A stretch of 64,000 nt of DNA from an uncultured Aquimarina sp. (GCA_947500505.1 CANMSL010000012.1:1-64000); one strand, 5' to 3'. Positions 46,484-56,287 are shown, numbered from the stretch's first letter. Program-made: numbers and translations. The notes: generated by a model not told the origin, from the sequence alone.

Positions 46484-46618
46484 AAAGAGGCTATCTGAAA
46501 AAGCAACTTTATTGGTCATTTCGAGCGGAGTCGAGAAATAATAATCCTTAGTTATCAGTGCATTTCGACTCCGCTCAATGTGACAGTAAGGTAAATCACA
46601 TACTTTTCAGACCTCTTT
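46484..46618. repeat. Nested palindromic element between surface protein and LysE genes
   Basis: Outer arms AAAGAGG/CTGAAAA and TTTTCAG/CCTCTTT surround an inner GAGCGGAGTCGA-type palindrome (46515-46584), as at 21197 and 56116. Two repeat families are thus nested. A smaller stem CTACGA/TCGTAG at 46442-46463 may help terminate the upstream gene. Confidence 0.75.
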
Positions 46619-46702
46619 CTCTAAAGGGAATTTATAATCAAGAGTGATTATATCTATATTTACAAAATAACTAACAAAGTTGTAATTGTTATTCGTGATA
46701 TT

Positions 46703-47302
46703 ATGCCATTTATTGAAGGTTTAGGTATTGGTCTGGCCATGATTATCTTTGTCGGACCTGTCTTCTTTTTATTATTGAATAGTAGTTTTCAATATGGAAT
46801 TAAAGCAGGCGTATCAGTTGCTATAGGAATTATAGTTAGTGATATCGTTTGCGTAACGTTATGTTACTATGGACTTTCTTCTTTTATGACAGCAACACAA
46901 AATCAATTCTGGATAGGCATTATTGGTAGTATCATACTTTTTGGTTTAGGAATTAATTATCTTTTAAAAAAAGCTGTTATCATCGAGGGCGTATCATTCG
47001 CTTCTAAAAAGTTGAGTACTTTTTTTATCAAAGGATTTAGCGTGAATTTTTTTAATCCATTTGTGTTTGTGGTTTGGATAGGAGTTTACACATATGGAGA
47101 GGAAAAATATTCCGAAACATCATCACTTATGGTATTCTTAATTGCAGTCCTGACTGCGATATTAACTACAGATTTATTGAAAGTAATGCTTTCAAAAAAG
47201 CTGAAGAAATATATTTCAGCAGATAAACTGAATATTTTCTTTAAAATTACAGGAGTAGTATTATTGATCTTCTCTTTTCGTTTGGCCTATTTAGTCTGGT
47301 AA
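46703..47302 (+). CDS. LysE/RhtB family amino-acid exporter
   Basis: The 199-residue membrane protein has five to six hydrophobic segments and the family N-terminus GLGIGLAMIIFVGPVFFLLL. It continues with the QYGIKAGVSVAIGIIVSDIV motif and FFNPFVFVVWIGVY after helix 3. It probably exports an amino acid or related metabolite. The substrate cannot be inferred. Confidence 0.85.
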   Translation: MPFIEGLGIGLAMIIFVGPVFFLLLNSSFQYGIKAGVSVAIGIIVSDIVCVTLCYYGLSSFMTATQNQFWIGIIGSIILFGLGINYLLKKAVIIEGVSFASKKLSTFFIKGFSVNFFNPFVFVVWIGVYTYGEEKYSETSSLMVFLIAVLTAILTTDLLKVMLSKKLKKYISADKLNIFFKITGVVLLIFSFRLAYLVW

Positions 47303-47324
47303 TTCAGAATCGAATTGAATTAGC

Positions 47325-47332
47325 TATATTTG
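47325..47332 (+). promoter_or_regulatory. -7 promoter box upstream of the DUF1761 gene
   Basis: TATATTTG matches TAnnTTTG and lies 27 bases before the start codon, in the short gap after lysE. No good -33 element was seen. Confidence 0.45.
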
Positions 47333-47358
47333 AGTAACAACTTAATAAACAACTCATT

Positions 47359-47859
47359 ATGGAATTTAATTTTTTAATAGCGGCGCTTGCTGCTTTAATA
47401 CCATTGGTTACAGGATTTATATGGTACAACCCAAAAGTTTTTGGTACTTCCTGGATGAAAGCCTCAGGTCTTACCGAAGAAAGTTTGAAAGGTGGAAATA
47501 TGGCTGTAATCTTTATTCTTTGCTATATTTTTAGTTTTTTAATTGCTGTTTTTATGACGACTGTTGTGATACATCAGTTTGGTCTTTTTCAGACATTAAT
47601 GAATGACCCTGAATTATTAGTTGAAGGAACTGAGACATACCAATATGCTCAGGATTTTATGACAAATTATGGGGACAATTTCAGGTCGTTTAAACACGGA
47701 GCTCTACATGGGACTATGGCAGGTTTATTTTTTGTGCTTCCAGTACTTGGTACAAATGCAATGTTTGAAAGGAAAGGCTTTAAGTATATAGCAGTTAATG
47801 TAGGATACTGGACCGTATGTCTTGCACTGATGGGAGGTGTAATTTGCCAATTCGCATAG
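47359..47859 (+). CDS. DUF1761 family membrane protein
   Basis: The 166-residue protein has four hydrophobic helices and the DUF1761 pattern: an initial LAALIPLVTGFIWYNPKVFG, TSWMKASGL, then FKHGALHGTMAGLFFVLPVL and a final GGVICQFA. The function of the family is unknown. It is convergent with the next gene. Confidence 0.82.
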   Translation: MEFNFLIAALAALIPLVTGFIWYNPKVFGTSWMKASGLTEESLKGGNMAVIFILCYIFSFLIAVFMTTVVIHQFGLFQTLMNDPELLVEGTETYQYAQDFMTNYGDNFRSFKHGALHGTMAGLFFVLPVLGTNAMFERKGFKYIAVNVGYWTVCLALMGGVICQFA

Positions 47860-47883
47860 CTGGTATTTGACAGATAAATTATT

Positions 47884-47916
47884 AGGGTTCATAGTTTTAT
47901 TTGAACCCTTTTTTTA
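47884..47916. terminator. Bidirectional terminator between convergent genes
   Basis: The stem AGGGTTCA / TGAACCCT with a 10-base loop is followed by eight T on the plus strand. The T run overlaps the stop codon of the minus-strand hydrolase gene. Confidence 0.75.
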
Positions 47917-48927
47917 TGATTTATTTCCAAGTACTCTAGCAAAAAGTTTTTTAAGCATAGGGGTAGCATCTTCAATAAGGCGTTCTCTTTCTTTGGCTTT
48001 TAATTCGCCATTTTCATCATAGTATAATTCATAACTGAATACAAAACGACTGGCATTAGCTCCAATTCCTAACTGACCAAATCTAAGATCATTAAAATAT
48101 ATTTTATCAGCATCTTTTTCGATAGTGTACCAACCTTCTGTTAGTTTAATAAGACGAGGTATAAGAGGATCTCCTTTCAAATCTCCTAGCAAATGATGAT
48201 TTTTAGGAAATTCGGTAAAATTAATGATATCCGGTTCGTCGAAATACGAATAATAACCTATAAGAAAAGAATTATTGGTTTCAATATTTGCTGTCCATAA
48301 AATACTATTCAGTGGAGTAGGTCTGGTCTGTATTTCGTTATATTGTAAGTGTTGATTATCCAGATTGATAACGAAATTTGCTTTTGCACCTTGTTGAAGA
48401 AAGAGCGTGATCAGCAGGTAGATAGAACTAAAGTATAGCCCGAGGTTATTGAATTTTCTTCTTTTAGGATGTGTTCGTTTATAGAACATAGCAATGATAA
48501 GAAAAATCAAAAAGGGTACTGTATATAAAGGATCCGCTACAAAAATATTATTGAATGCAATCTTATGATCCAAAGGCCAAAATAACTGAGTTCCCCAAGT
48601 GGTAAAGGCATCCAGAATAGGGTGTGTAAAAAGTGCCAGAAACATTAGTTTGGTCCAATCCTTCCAATTTGCCTGTTTGTTCTTGTATAATTTAGAAACT
48701 AACCATCCTAGAATTGGCGCCATCAAAATACTAAAGAGTATGGAATGTGAAAACCCCCGATGTAGCTCGTTAGCTGTTACATCATCAAAAATTAATTTAG
48801 CCATTACATCCAGATCAGGAATAGTACCTGCAATAGCTCCACATAACATCGCTTTGTTACCGACTTTTTTTCCTATGGCAGCTTCACCGACCGCAGCGCC
48901 TAATACAATCTGGGTTAATGAATCCAT
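47914..48927 (-). CDS. Membrane-bound metal-dependent hydrolase (YdjM/DUF457 family)
   Basis: The 337-residue protein has an N-terminal MDSLTQIVLGAAVGEAAIGK and the conserved HRGFSHSILFS and LFALFTHPILDAFTTWG histidine motifs of the LexA-induced inner-membrane hydrolase group (PF04307). About four membrane helices are followed by a soluble C-terminal domain of some 150 residues. Physiological substrate unknown. Confidence 0.85.
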   Translation of the reverse strand: MDSLTQIVLGAAVGEAAIGKKVGNKAMLCGAIAGTIPDLDVMAKLIFDDVTANELHRGFSHSILFSILMAPILGWLVSKLYKNKQANWKDWTKLMFLALFTHPILDAFTTWGTQLFWPLDHKIAFNNIFVADPLYTVPFLIFLIIAMFYKRTHPKRRKFNNLGLYFSSIYLLITLFLQQGAKANFVINLDNQHLQYNEIQTRPTPLNSILWTANIETNNSFLIGYYSYFDEPDIINFTEFPKNHHLLGDLKGDPLIPRLIKLTEGWYTIEKDADKIYFNDLRFGQLGIGANASRFVFSYELYYDENGELKAKERERLIEDATPMLKKLFARVLGNKS

Positions 48928-48929
48928 AA

Positions 48930-50165
48930 TTAACCTAACTGAAGTTTAAATGGATTTCTAACTTCATATTCGCTTGGAGAAATAAATTCTACTAAGGGTT
49001 TCAGTAATTTGTTGGATATAGAGTTGCCATGACGTACATATAATTTCATTTCCACCGGTTTAGCGCCTACACAACTTTTAATAATCTCTGCAGTCCTGCC
49101 CAATCTCAGTTGGCAAACCTTATTAATTATTGCCAGATCGACGTAGTCATATAACATTCGTTGATAAATATCATATAATGTATTATAGGTGTAATCAATT
49201 CCGATGTGATTTGCTTCCACAGCATTATCAAGAATAAATGAAGTAGTAAAACCTACTAATTTGTCGTTCAGAAAATATGCCTTAAATATGAATGAGTCCT
49301 TAAGTGTTTTTTTAAGGTTTCTAAACGTTAGTGCATTGAGCTTTCCGATTTTAAAATCGGCCTTTTCCAAAACTGAAAGATACAGCGTATCAATTTCGTT
49401 TTTATATTCATCTATATCATCAATATTCAAATTCTTAACAACAATTTGCGAAGATTTTTTAAAAACCTTCTTTGCTCTGGTTCTAAATTTAGTTTTCATA
49501 CTGGCCAGATAATCATCAAATGTATTCCAATTAGATTGTAATTGTAATACCATGTTCACATCAATGCTGAATTCTCTGAATTTTTGATTTTTAATGTGGT
49601 CACTTTGATTAAAAGAGGTCGGCCAGAATTCTTTTAATAATATAAAAGAAGGTTTGTCGGACCCTTCAGACTTTCTGATTTCTTTCAATGCCTCTGAAAG
49701 GTTTTCGAAAGCTTCCTTTGCACTAATCTTGTCAGAGTAAAGAAAACCATGTTCCCCGCACGAAAATAGATTTCCACAGATTAATACTCTTACATCCATA
49801 CTTTTCATAAAAGTATTTTTGATAGTATCACTGATTTTACAAGGAAATTCATGGAATTTTAAATCTTCCGTGTTGAATCTGATAAGTTGAGTTACTGCGA
49901 TCCCCAGAGGTTCGTTTTTCTCATAAAAAACTATATATCGAAAACTAATACTTTTAGATAATGAATGTTCTAATGTGCTTAGGTAGTCTTTAGTAAAGAA
50001 AAGATTTTTTTTATAATTTATACTGGTCCAATCATAAGACGGAACGTCATCAATACTATTAAAAAAAGAATAATGTAGAGTGGTGGCCTTGCACCTGTTT
50101 TTTATTTTGTCAAGCATAAATCCCTTACAATTGTTATTGACAAATAACTGTCCGAATTGTTTCAA
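48930..50165 (-). CDS. GNAT/FemAB-like acyltransferase
   Basis: This 411-residue soluble protein resembles the peptidogalycan-biosynthesis/FemAB-like group, with two GNAT-type halves. Features are YIVFYEKNEPLGIAVTQLI in the first half, a basic YLASMKTKFRTRAKKVFKKS segment, and in the second half AYFLNDKLVGFTTSFILDNA with ANHIGIDYTYN and RLGRTAEIIKSCVGAKPVEM. It would transfer an aminoacyl or acyl group. It starts after a long empty gap and ends 2 bases before the hydrolase gene, so the two form an operon. Confidence 0.65.
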   Translation of the reverse strand: MKQFGQLFVNNNCKGFMLDKIKNRCKATTLHYSFFNSIDDVPSYDWTSINYKKNLFFTKDYLSTLEHSLSKSISFRYIVFYEKNEPLGIAVTQLIRFNTEDLKFHEFPCKISDTIKNTFMKSMDVRVLICGNLFSCGEHGFLYSDKISAKEAFENLSEALKEIRKSEGSDKPSFILLKEFWPTSFNQSDHIKNQKFREFSIDVNMVLQLQSNWNTFDDYLASMKTKFRTRAKKVFKKSSQIVVKNLNIDDIDEYKNEIDTLYLSVLEKADFKIGKLNALTFRNLKKTLKDSFIFKAYFLNDKLVGFTTSFILDNAVEANHIGIDYTYNTLYDIYQRMLYDYVDLAIINKVCQLRLGRTAEIIKSCVGAKPVEMKLYVRHGNSISNKLLKPLVEFISPSEYEVRNPFKLQLG

Positions 50166-50669
50166 AAGTACGTTTATTTTTAATAGAAGCCTGTTAAACG
50201 AATCTCAATTGTGAAAGATTCAGTTTTTAAATAGGTTCATACAAGGATATAAGTACATCAAAACATTTGATGAGGTTTTGAAGGAAAACTATTTAAAAAT
50301 GTCCTATTTTATGATTTTGTATGTCAAAGTGATTTTGATTTTTACAGTAATAGAAAAAAAAATTTAGTAGAAATCGACTTCTTGTGTCCAATTATCTCAT
50401 ACTGATATGGCTACAAATCGTTTAAATCAAATTTTTGTCTCAAAGATTTCATTCCGGAGATAAATATAATAATATAGGCATCTGCTTATCCTACAATAAG
50501 AAAATTATCGTGTCTCACGGCAAGGTAATATGGTTGCAATCCAAAATAGAAAAAGAAGGAAACCTATTATTTTAAGATACCAAAATAAGTCCTAGCAAAA
50601 AGAAATTGCTTCCGGCTTTTGCTTATCACAAAATTACATAACACCTACTTAATCTACTATAAAGGAGTA
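50166..50669. other. 504-base gap, no gene recognised
   Basis: The stretch is very AT-rich. I saw no coding frame, no recognised RNA and no palindromic repeat of the families found elsewhere. A minus-strand match to the -7 box (TAATTTTG) occurs at 50629-50636, too far from the next gene to be assigned. Confidence 0.4.
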
Positions 50670-50891
50670 TTAAGCATCGGGTCTGCCCTTAAGCCTTTTT
50701 TCGATTTTTTGTTTTTTTGCAGTAATGATTTTCATCATTTCCATAATTTCAGGATCCTTATTCTGCTTATAAATTTCATTAAGACCTAAAACAAGATCCT
50801 TAGCTTCTCTAGATGCTTCAACTCTATCACTAGTGGACATATTGCTCATACTTCTGCTCTCAAACTCACGTGCTTTCTCCATTAATTCCAT
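50670..50891 (-). CDS. Small helical protein, unknown
   Basis: A 73-residue, strongly charged protein (MELMEKAREFESRSMSNMST to KKQKIEKRLKGRPDA) that is predicted to be helical. There are no Cys residues and no signal peptide. I do not recognise a family. Confidence 0.5.
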   Translation of the reverse strand: MELMEKAREFESRSMSNMSTSDRVEASREAKDLVLGLNEIYKQNKDPEIMEMMKIITAKKQKIEKRLKGRPDA

Positions 50892-51154
50892 AACTCAATA
50901 TTTAATGTAAAAGTAAAAATGTTGTTTACAGACTACGTAAAAAAAATATTTTCAATTTATAGTCTTTAAAATTTTAACACTTTTGGGGCGTAAATATATA
51001 AAAAAAATTAGCACATATGTCAGCAAACCTATGGCATAAGTTGATACTGATATAAATGTTAGTAATACCTTTTTTAGATAATTAGAGTTGATTTTAAGAA
51101 ATATTATTATTATTTCAAATTTTTAACTAATTTCTTAAAGTATTATTTCTTATT
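50892..51154. other. AT-rich gap between two small minus-strand genes
   Basis: The stretch has very low GC and contains several runs of A and T. No feature was supported. Confidence 0.3.
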
Positions 51155-51292
51155 TTACTCTTTCTTTCGAAATAAAAAACCAATAGGTAAGACTAAGAAA
51201 ATAAAAAAATACCAACCGGTGATAAGTCCAATAATGGCAATGCCAACTGCAATGGACAGTATAAGTGATTGAGTTTTACTAAATCTAAACAT
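51155..51292 (-). CDS. Short membrane protein of 45 residues
   Basis: ATG at 51292 opens a 45-codon frame: MFRFSKTQSLILSIAVGIAI, then a GLITGWYFFIFLVLPIGFLF helix and a basic end (RKKE). Two hydrophobic segments with a G-rich turn and a positively charged tail make a genuine small membrane protein plausible. The family is not recognised. Confidence 0.55.
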   Translation of the reverse strand: MFRFSKTQSLILSIAVGIAIIGLITGWYFFIFLVLPIGFLFRKKE

Positions 51293-51439
51293 TTTATTAA
51301 TGAATATATATTTGTTAAACAGAACGATGTATCAAATCTTTATTAAAACCGGAAGCCTGAATTTTTGAAAACCGGACTACAATCTAACTCATTAGAAGTA
51401 TTACCATTGTATAAATATTAAAATATAAAAAAAATATAG

Positions 51440-51958
51440 ATGAAAATTACTGATTTGGATAAGAATGATTGTAATGAGTATTATTGGCGTTATATCCAGA
51501 AGATACCAGAGCATTTGGAGATTAGGAAAGGCTTCGAAGTTGGCTGTGCTACTGTTATTCGGTTTTTTAATACTATTCCCCAAGATAAACTTTCATTTCG
51601 ATATGCATCGGATAAATGGAGCATAAAAGAGGTATTACAGCATCTTATTGATACGGAACGAGTGTTTATGTATAGATGTTTTAGAATTTCCAGAAAAGAC
51701 AAAACACCTCTGGCAGGATTTGATCAAAATATATACGTTGAGCCATCGGGTGCCCATGACAAATCGATGGATTCTTTGATTGAAGAATTCAAAACGATTC
51801 GACAAAGCTCTATTTCATTTATAAACAGTGTGTCCGATGATCATTTAGAAGTTATTGGTAATGCTAATGGAGGTCATATGTCTGCGAGGTCTGCAGCATT
51901 TACAATAATTGGTCACGAAATTTGGCACATGGACGTTATCAAAGAAAAATATTTGTAA
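51440..51958 (+). CDS. DinB family protein (putative metal-dependent)
   Basis: The 172-residue four-helix-bundle protein shows the DinB-fold pattern: FRYASDKWSIKEVLQHLIDT, ERVFMYRCFRIS, and a C-terminal IGHEIWHMDVIKEKYL. These place the three metal-binding histidines (His of QHL, and two in GHEIWH). Members bind a divalent metal and often act in thiol-dependent transfers. The stop lies 4 bases from the convergent glycosylase gene. Confidence 0.85.
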   Translation: MKITDLDKNDCNEYYWRYIQKIPEHLEIRKGFEVGCATVIRFFNTIPQDKLSFRYASDKWSIKEVLQHLIDTERVFMYRCFRISRKDKTPLAGFDQNIYVEPSGAHDKSMDSLIEEFKTIRQSSISFINSVSDDHLEVIGNANGGHMSARSAAFTIIGHEIWHMDVIKEKYL

Positions 51959-51962
51959 GGTG

Positions 51963-52559
51963 TCAGTGTGTTAAGATAGAATATATAGTATCCTGTAATT
52001 TTGGGACTACATCTTTTCGGAACCACTCGTTTTTTGCCTGCCAAATATTATTTCTGGGAGAAGGATGTGGTAAAACAAAGTAATGTGGTAGATACTCCTT
52101 ATATTCTTTAACAGTTTCTGTAAGTGTTTTCTTTAATTTATTGCCTAGATAATAGTGCTGAGCATAGGTGCCTATCAGAAGGATTAGCCGAACATCCTTC
52201 ATCTTATTAAATAATTTCTGATGCCATAGAGGAGCACATTCCCTTGTGGGTGGCAGATCTCCGGATTTTCCTTTACCAGGATAGCAAAATCCCATAGGAA
52301 TCAATGCAATTTTTTCAGAATTATAAAAAGTTGTGGTATCAATTCCCATCCAGGTCCTTAAATTTTCACCACTCTTATCATCCCACGGAACGCCCGATTT
52401 ATGAACTACGCTCCCAGGAGCTTGTCCTATGATAATAATTTTACTATTAACATGAGCAGAAACTATGGGTCGTGGTCCCAATGCTAATTTGTCTGCACAA
52501 ATTTTGCATGTTGAAATTGAAGTTAGTAAACCTTTCATTAAGTTAATAGTAAATTTCAA
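51963..52559 (-). CDS. Uracil-DNA glycosylase family protein
   Basis: The 198-residue protein has the superfamily motifs IIIGQAPGSVVHKSGVPWDD (GQAPG at 45-49) and LPHPSPRNNIWQ (HPSPRN at 165-170). It also carries two N-terminal cysteines, CKIC (18-21), but no full iron-sulfur cluster set was evident. The order and spacing match uracil-DNA glycosylase-like proteins common in Bacteroidetes. The start could be the ATG 21 bases downstream. Confidence 0.85.
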   Translation of the reverse strand: MKFTINLMKGLLTSISTCKICADKLALGPRPIVSAHVNSKIIIIGQAPGSVVHKSGVPWDDKSGENLRTWMGIDTTTFYNSEKIALIPMGFCYPGKGKSGDLPPTRECAPLWHQKLFNKMKDVRLILLIGTYAQHYYLGNKLKKTLTETVKEYKEYLPHYFVLPHPSPRNNIWQAKNEWFRKDVVPKLQDTIYSILTH

Positions 52560-53092
52560 AGATCAAATTACAAATTATTTAGACTTATATTTAATTGAAA
52601 GACACATTTTATGGAGCAGTTAGTATGATTCTATTTTTAAATTTTGAATATAATTGTCATAAAGGTCTTATGAAAAATAAGGTGTAGAAGTTTCAGTACA
52701 TTGGAATTTTGTCTATTCATCAAGAATTAGCTATAAACTTTAACAAAAATTTAAGTAAACGAAATTTAGATATTTTTTTAGCACTATTCTGAACGTTTTT
52801 TTGAGAATTTCGCAATCTGAATAATATTTTTAACTTATTGGTATTTAGTATTTTGTATAATTAAAGAAGGGGTGATCGTTTTGCGGAATCCTACCCTCAA
52901 AATTTATTAAGGAGAATTCATAGCGATATGGTACTTTGATTTAATTTTTCTACTTTTAAAGCTAACGGAAGTTAGTCTTGTAACAAAATATTAAGAATAT
53001 GGTCAAGTATGTATCGTATAAACTATAGAAATTGTTAGAAGATAAAGTTCATCAGACTTATTTTAATATTCACTCAATCAAAAAAGAGGTTT
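52560..53092. other. 533-base gap upstream of the TldD cluster
   Basis: This AT-rich stretch must hold the promoter of the following eight-gene cluster. I found no exact TAnnTTTG box and no strong hairpin. A small GC-richer island (GATCGTTTTGCGGAATCC) lies near 52873-52890. Confidence 0.4.
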
Positions 53093-54733
53093 ATGAAACG
53101 TAGAGATTTTATTCAATACACAGGGTTAGGAGCAGGCGCTTTGATGATGCCTTCATTACTCCTGGGAAATGACATTCCTGCAGAAGCATTGCTTAATCCG
53201 GGAATGGATGTAGCCATTAAGAAAAGAATGGCAGACGTAGCACTCAATACTGCAAAATCGCTTGGTGCAAGTTATGCCGATGCTCGAATCGGTAGGTATT
53301 TAAACCAATATGTATTTACCAGAGAAGACAAAGTGCAAAATGTGGTAAATACCGAATCCTTTGGAATCGGAATTCGGGTAATTGTTAATGGTACCTGGGG
53401 ATTTGCGTCTACTAATAGTGTTACCGAAGATGGAATTAAAAAAGCTACAGATCAGGCAGTAGCTATTGCAAAAGCAAATTCCAAAATTCAAAAGGAAGAG
53501 GTAAAACTAGCTCCGGTAAAATCACATGGAGAAGTTACCTGGAAGACTCCTATAAAAAAGGATTTTAAAGATGTTCCGGTTTCAGAAAAGGTAGACCTAT
53601 TATTATCTGCAAATGCTGCGGCATTAGAAAATGGAGCTAATTATGTAAATTCTGGACTTTTTATGGTTAACGAACAGAAATATTTTGCTTCTACCGATGG
53701 ATCGTATATAGATCAGGATGTACATCGTATCTGGCCTACATTTACAGTTACCGCTATTGATAAAGGTACCGGTAAATTTAAATCACGTCAGGCAATGAGT
53801 GCTCCTATGGGAATGGGATATGAATATATGGATGGATTGACTTCAGAAAAATTAAAAGGTCCGGAAGGATTAAATCTATATCGTAAAAGTTATGATATTG
53901 TAGAAGATGCAACGCTGGCAGCTAAACAAGCTAAGGCAAGATTGACAGCAAAATCAGTTGAAGCAGGTAAGTATGATTTAGTCTTAGAACCTAATCACTT
54001 AGGGCTAACCATTCACGAATCCGTTGGACATCCATTAGAATTAGATAGAGTATTAGGATACGAAGCGAATTATGCAGGGACAAGTTTTGCTACACTAGAT
54101 AAATGGAAGACTAAAAACTTTAAATACGGTAGTGATATCGTAAATCTTGTAGCTGATAAAACACAAGTTGGTTCCTTAGGAGCAGTTGGCTACGATGATG
54201 AAGGAGTAAAAACAAAGGAATGGGATTTGGTGCGTAATGGTATACTAACGAATTACCAGGCGATACGGGATCAGGTTCATATGATAGATCAAAACGAATC
54301 ACACGGTTGTTGTTATTCTCAGAGTTGGAATGATGTACAGTTTCAGCGTATGCCTAACGTATCCTTAGAACCAGGTAAAGACAAGTATTCTATTGATGAT
54401 ATGATCAAAGACGTAGAAAAAGGAATTTATATCGCAGGTAGAGGTTCATATTCTATTGATCAACAGCGTTATAATTTCCAATTCGGTGGAACCGTCTTTT
54501 ATGAAATCAAAAATGGAAAAATTGTAGGTATGCTCGATGATGTAGCATATCAATCTAATACACAAGAATTCTGGAATTCTTGTGCTAAGATATGTGACAA
54601 AGATGATTATCGAATGTTCGGGTCATTCTTTGATGGTAAAGGACAGCCTTCTCAAATAAGTGCTGTATCTCATGGAAGTTCTACCACACGTTTTAATGGT
54701 GTGAATGTGATCAACACAGGTAGAAAAATTTAA
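53093..54733 (+). CDS. tldD: TldD family metalloprotease subunit with Tat-like leader
   Basis: The 546-residue product starts with a Tat-like leader (MKRRDFIQYTGLGAGALMMP), which cytosolic E. coli TldD lacks. It carries the zinc motif HESVGHPLELDRV (HESVGH, residues 308-313) and an FQFGGTVFYEIKNGKIVG C-terminal strand. TldD forms a heterodimer with TldE that degrades or trims peptides. The partner gene starts 30 bases downstream, so they are co-expressed. Confidence 0.92.
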   Translation: MKRRDFIQYTGLGAGALMMPSLLLGNDIPAEALLNPGMDVAIKKRMADVALNTAKSLGASYADARIGRYLNQYVFTREDKVQNVVNTESFGIGIRVIVNGTWGFASTNSVTEDGIKKATDQAVAIAKANSKIQKEEVKLAPVKSHGEVTWKTPIKKDFKDVPVSEKVDLLLSANAAALENGANYVNSGLFMVNEQKYFASTDGSYIDQDVHRIWPTFTVTAIDKGTGKFKSRQAMSAPMGMGYEYMDGLTSEKLKGPEGLNLYRKSYDIVEDATLAAKQAKARLTAKSVEAGKYDLVLEPNHLGLTIHESVGHPLELDRVLGYEANYAGTSFATLDKWKTKNFKYGSDIVNLVADKTQVGSLGAVGYDDEGVKTKEWDLVRNGILTNYQAIRDQVHMIDQNESHGCCYSQSWNDVQFQRMPNVSLEPGKDKYSIDDMIKDVEKGIYIAGRGSYSIDQQRYNFQFGGTVFYEIKNGKIVGMLDDVAYQSNTQEFWNSCAKICDKDDYRMFGSFFDGKGQPSQISAVSHGSSTTRFNGVNVINTGRKI

Positions 54734-54763
54734 ATCACAGTCTTATTACAAATAAAAAATATC

Positions 54764-56080
54764 ATGGCAATATATTCTAAAGAAGAAGCAAAGCAGATTA
54801 TGGAAAAAGCAATGAGCTTTTCTACTGCAGATGCTTGTGAAATAAATTTAAGCGGAAGCGAAAGTGGTAATATCCGTTATGCTAGAAATACCGTATCTAC
54901 GGCTGGACACAGATCAAATCAAACCTTAGTAGTGCAATCTAATTTTGGAAAGAAATCCGGTACAGCTACTATTGATGAATTTGATGATGAGTCTTTAAAG
55001 AAAGTGGTAAAAAGAGCTGAGGAATTGGCAAAACTCTCTCCGGAAAATTCAGAATTCATGGAACCTCTGGGACCACAAAAATATGATGACTCTATAACAT
55101 ATTCCGAAGCAACGGCAAATATAACGCCAGAGTATCGGGCAGAAGTTGCTAATAGTAGTATTGAACCAGCTGCAGCGAAGGATGTAACAGCCGCAGGGTT
55201 TTTTAATGATTCGGCTGGGTTTAGTGCAATGCTCAATTCTAACGGTTTGTTCGCATATAATAAATCAACAAATGCGAGTTTTACCGTAACTATGCGTAGT
55301 AACGACGGAACTGGTTCAGGTTGGGTAACCAGAGATTATAATGATGTGTCTAAATTTAATGCTGCAGAAGCGTCGAAAATAGCCATAGATAAAGCAGTAA
55401 TGTCCAAAGAAGCAAAGGCAATAGAACCCGGTAAATATACAGTAATTCTGGAACCGGCAGCCTCGGTTGGTTTGTTAGGCAATATGGCATTTGCATTTAA
55501 TGCACGTACTGCAGATGAAGGACGAAGTTTTATGTCCAAAGAAGGTGGTGGAACTAAGTTAGGAGAGAAAATTGTAGATGAACGCGTAAATATTTGGTCT
55601 GATCCTTTGAACCCAGAAGTACCAACCGGAACCTGGAATGGATCGGGACAACCACTAAAAAAAATTAGTTGGATAGAAAATGGTGTTGTTAAAAATCTTG
55701 CCTACAGTCGTTTTTGGGCACAGAAAAAAGGAGTGGACCCTATCCCATTTCCCAATGGATTTATTATGCAGGGTGGTGATGCGTCCTTAGAAGATCTTAT
55801 CAAAGATACCAGAAAAGGTATTTTAGTAACGCGATTATGGTATATCAGAAGTGTGGATCCTCAAACTTTATTGTATACAGGACTTACAAGAGATGGAACA
55901 TTTTATATAGAAAACGGAAAAATAAAGCATCCCGTGAAGAATTTCAGATTTAACGAAAGTCCGATTATTATGCTTAATAATCTGGAAACTCTAGGGAAGC
56001 AGGTTCGAATCGATGGTAATCTAGTACCTTATATGAAAATAAGAGACTTTACCTTTACTAGTTTATCAGACGCAGTATAA
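54764..56080 (+). CDS. tldE: TldE/PmbA-type subunit
   Basis: This 438-residue protein resembles TldD in its N-terminal domain (DACEINLSGSESGNIRYARN) but has no HExxxH zinc motif, as expected of the non-catalytic TldE/PmbA partner. GILVTRLWYIRSVDPQTLLY, and a final RDFTFTSLSDAV, are family features. It follows tldD in one operon. Unlike its partner it has no leader peptide. Confidence 0.9.
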   Translation: MAIYSKEEAKQIMEKAMSFSTADACEINLSGSESGNIRYARNTVSTAGHRSNQTLVVQSNFGKKSGTATIDEFDDESLKKVVKRAEELAKLSPENSEFMEPLGPQKYDDSITYSEATANITPEYRAEVANSSIEPAAAKDVTAAGFFNDSAGFSAMLNSNGLFAYNKSTNASFTVTMRSNDGTGSGWVTRDYNDVSKFNAAEASKIAIDKAVMSKEAKAIEPGKYTVILEPAASVGLLGNMAFAFNARTADEGRSFMSKEGGGTKLGEKIVDERVNIWSDPLNPEVPTGTWNGSGQPLKKISWIENGVVKNLAYSRFWAQKKGVDPIPFPNGFIMQGGDASLEDLIKDTRKGILVTRLWYIRSVDPQTLLYTGLTRDGTFYIENGKIKHPVKNFRFNESPIIMLNNLETLGKQVRIDGNLVPYMKIRDFTFTSLSDAV

Positions 56081-56115
56081 GAGGTAATAATAATGCTTTT
56101 TAAAGTTTTATTTTC

Positions 56116-56184
56116 TGTCATTTCGAGCGGAGTCGAGAAATATGCCAAGTATAGGGTGCATTTCGACTTCGCTCAATGCGACAG
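56116..56184. repeat. Palindromic intergenic repeat, GAGCGGAGTCGA type
   Basis: Arms TCATTTCGAGCGGAGTCGAG and TTTCGACTTCGCTCAATGCG make a hairpin between tldE and the DUF4159 gene. It closely matches the repeat at 46515-46584. It may separate the cluster into two transcripts. Confidence 0.8.
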
Positions 56185-56287
56185 AGATTTTTTTATATTT
56201 CTTAAAGCTTTTTATATCCAAAAAATTCCATCTTTATTTAATACTGAAAATTAAAGGATTTAGTTTTAAGTATAACAACACACTGCA

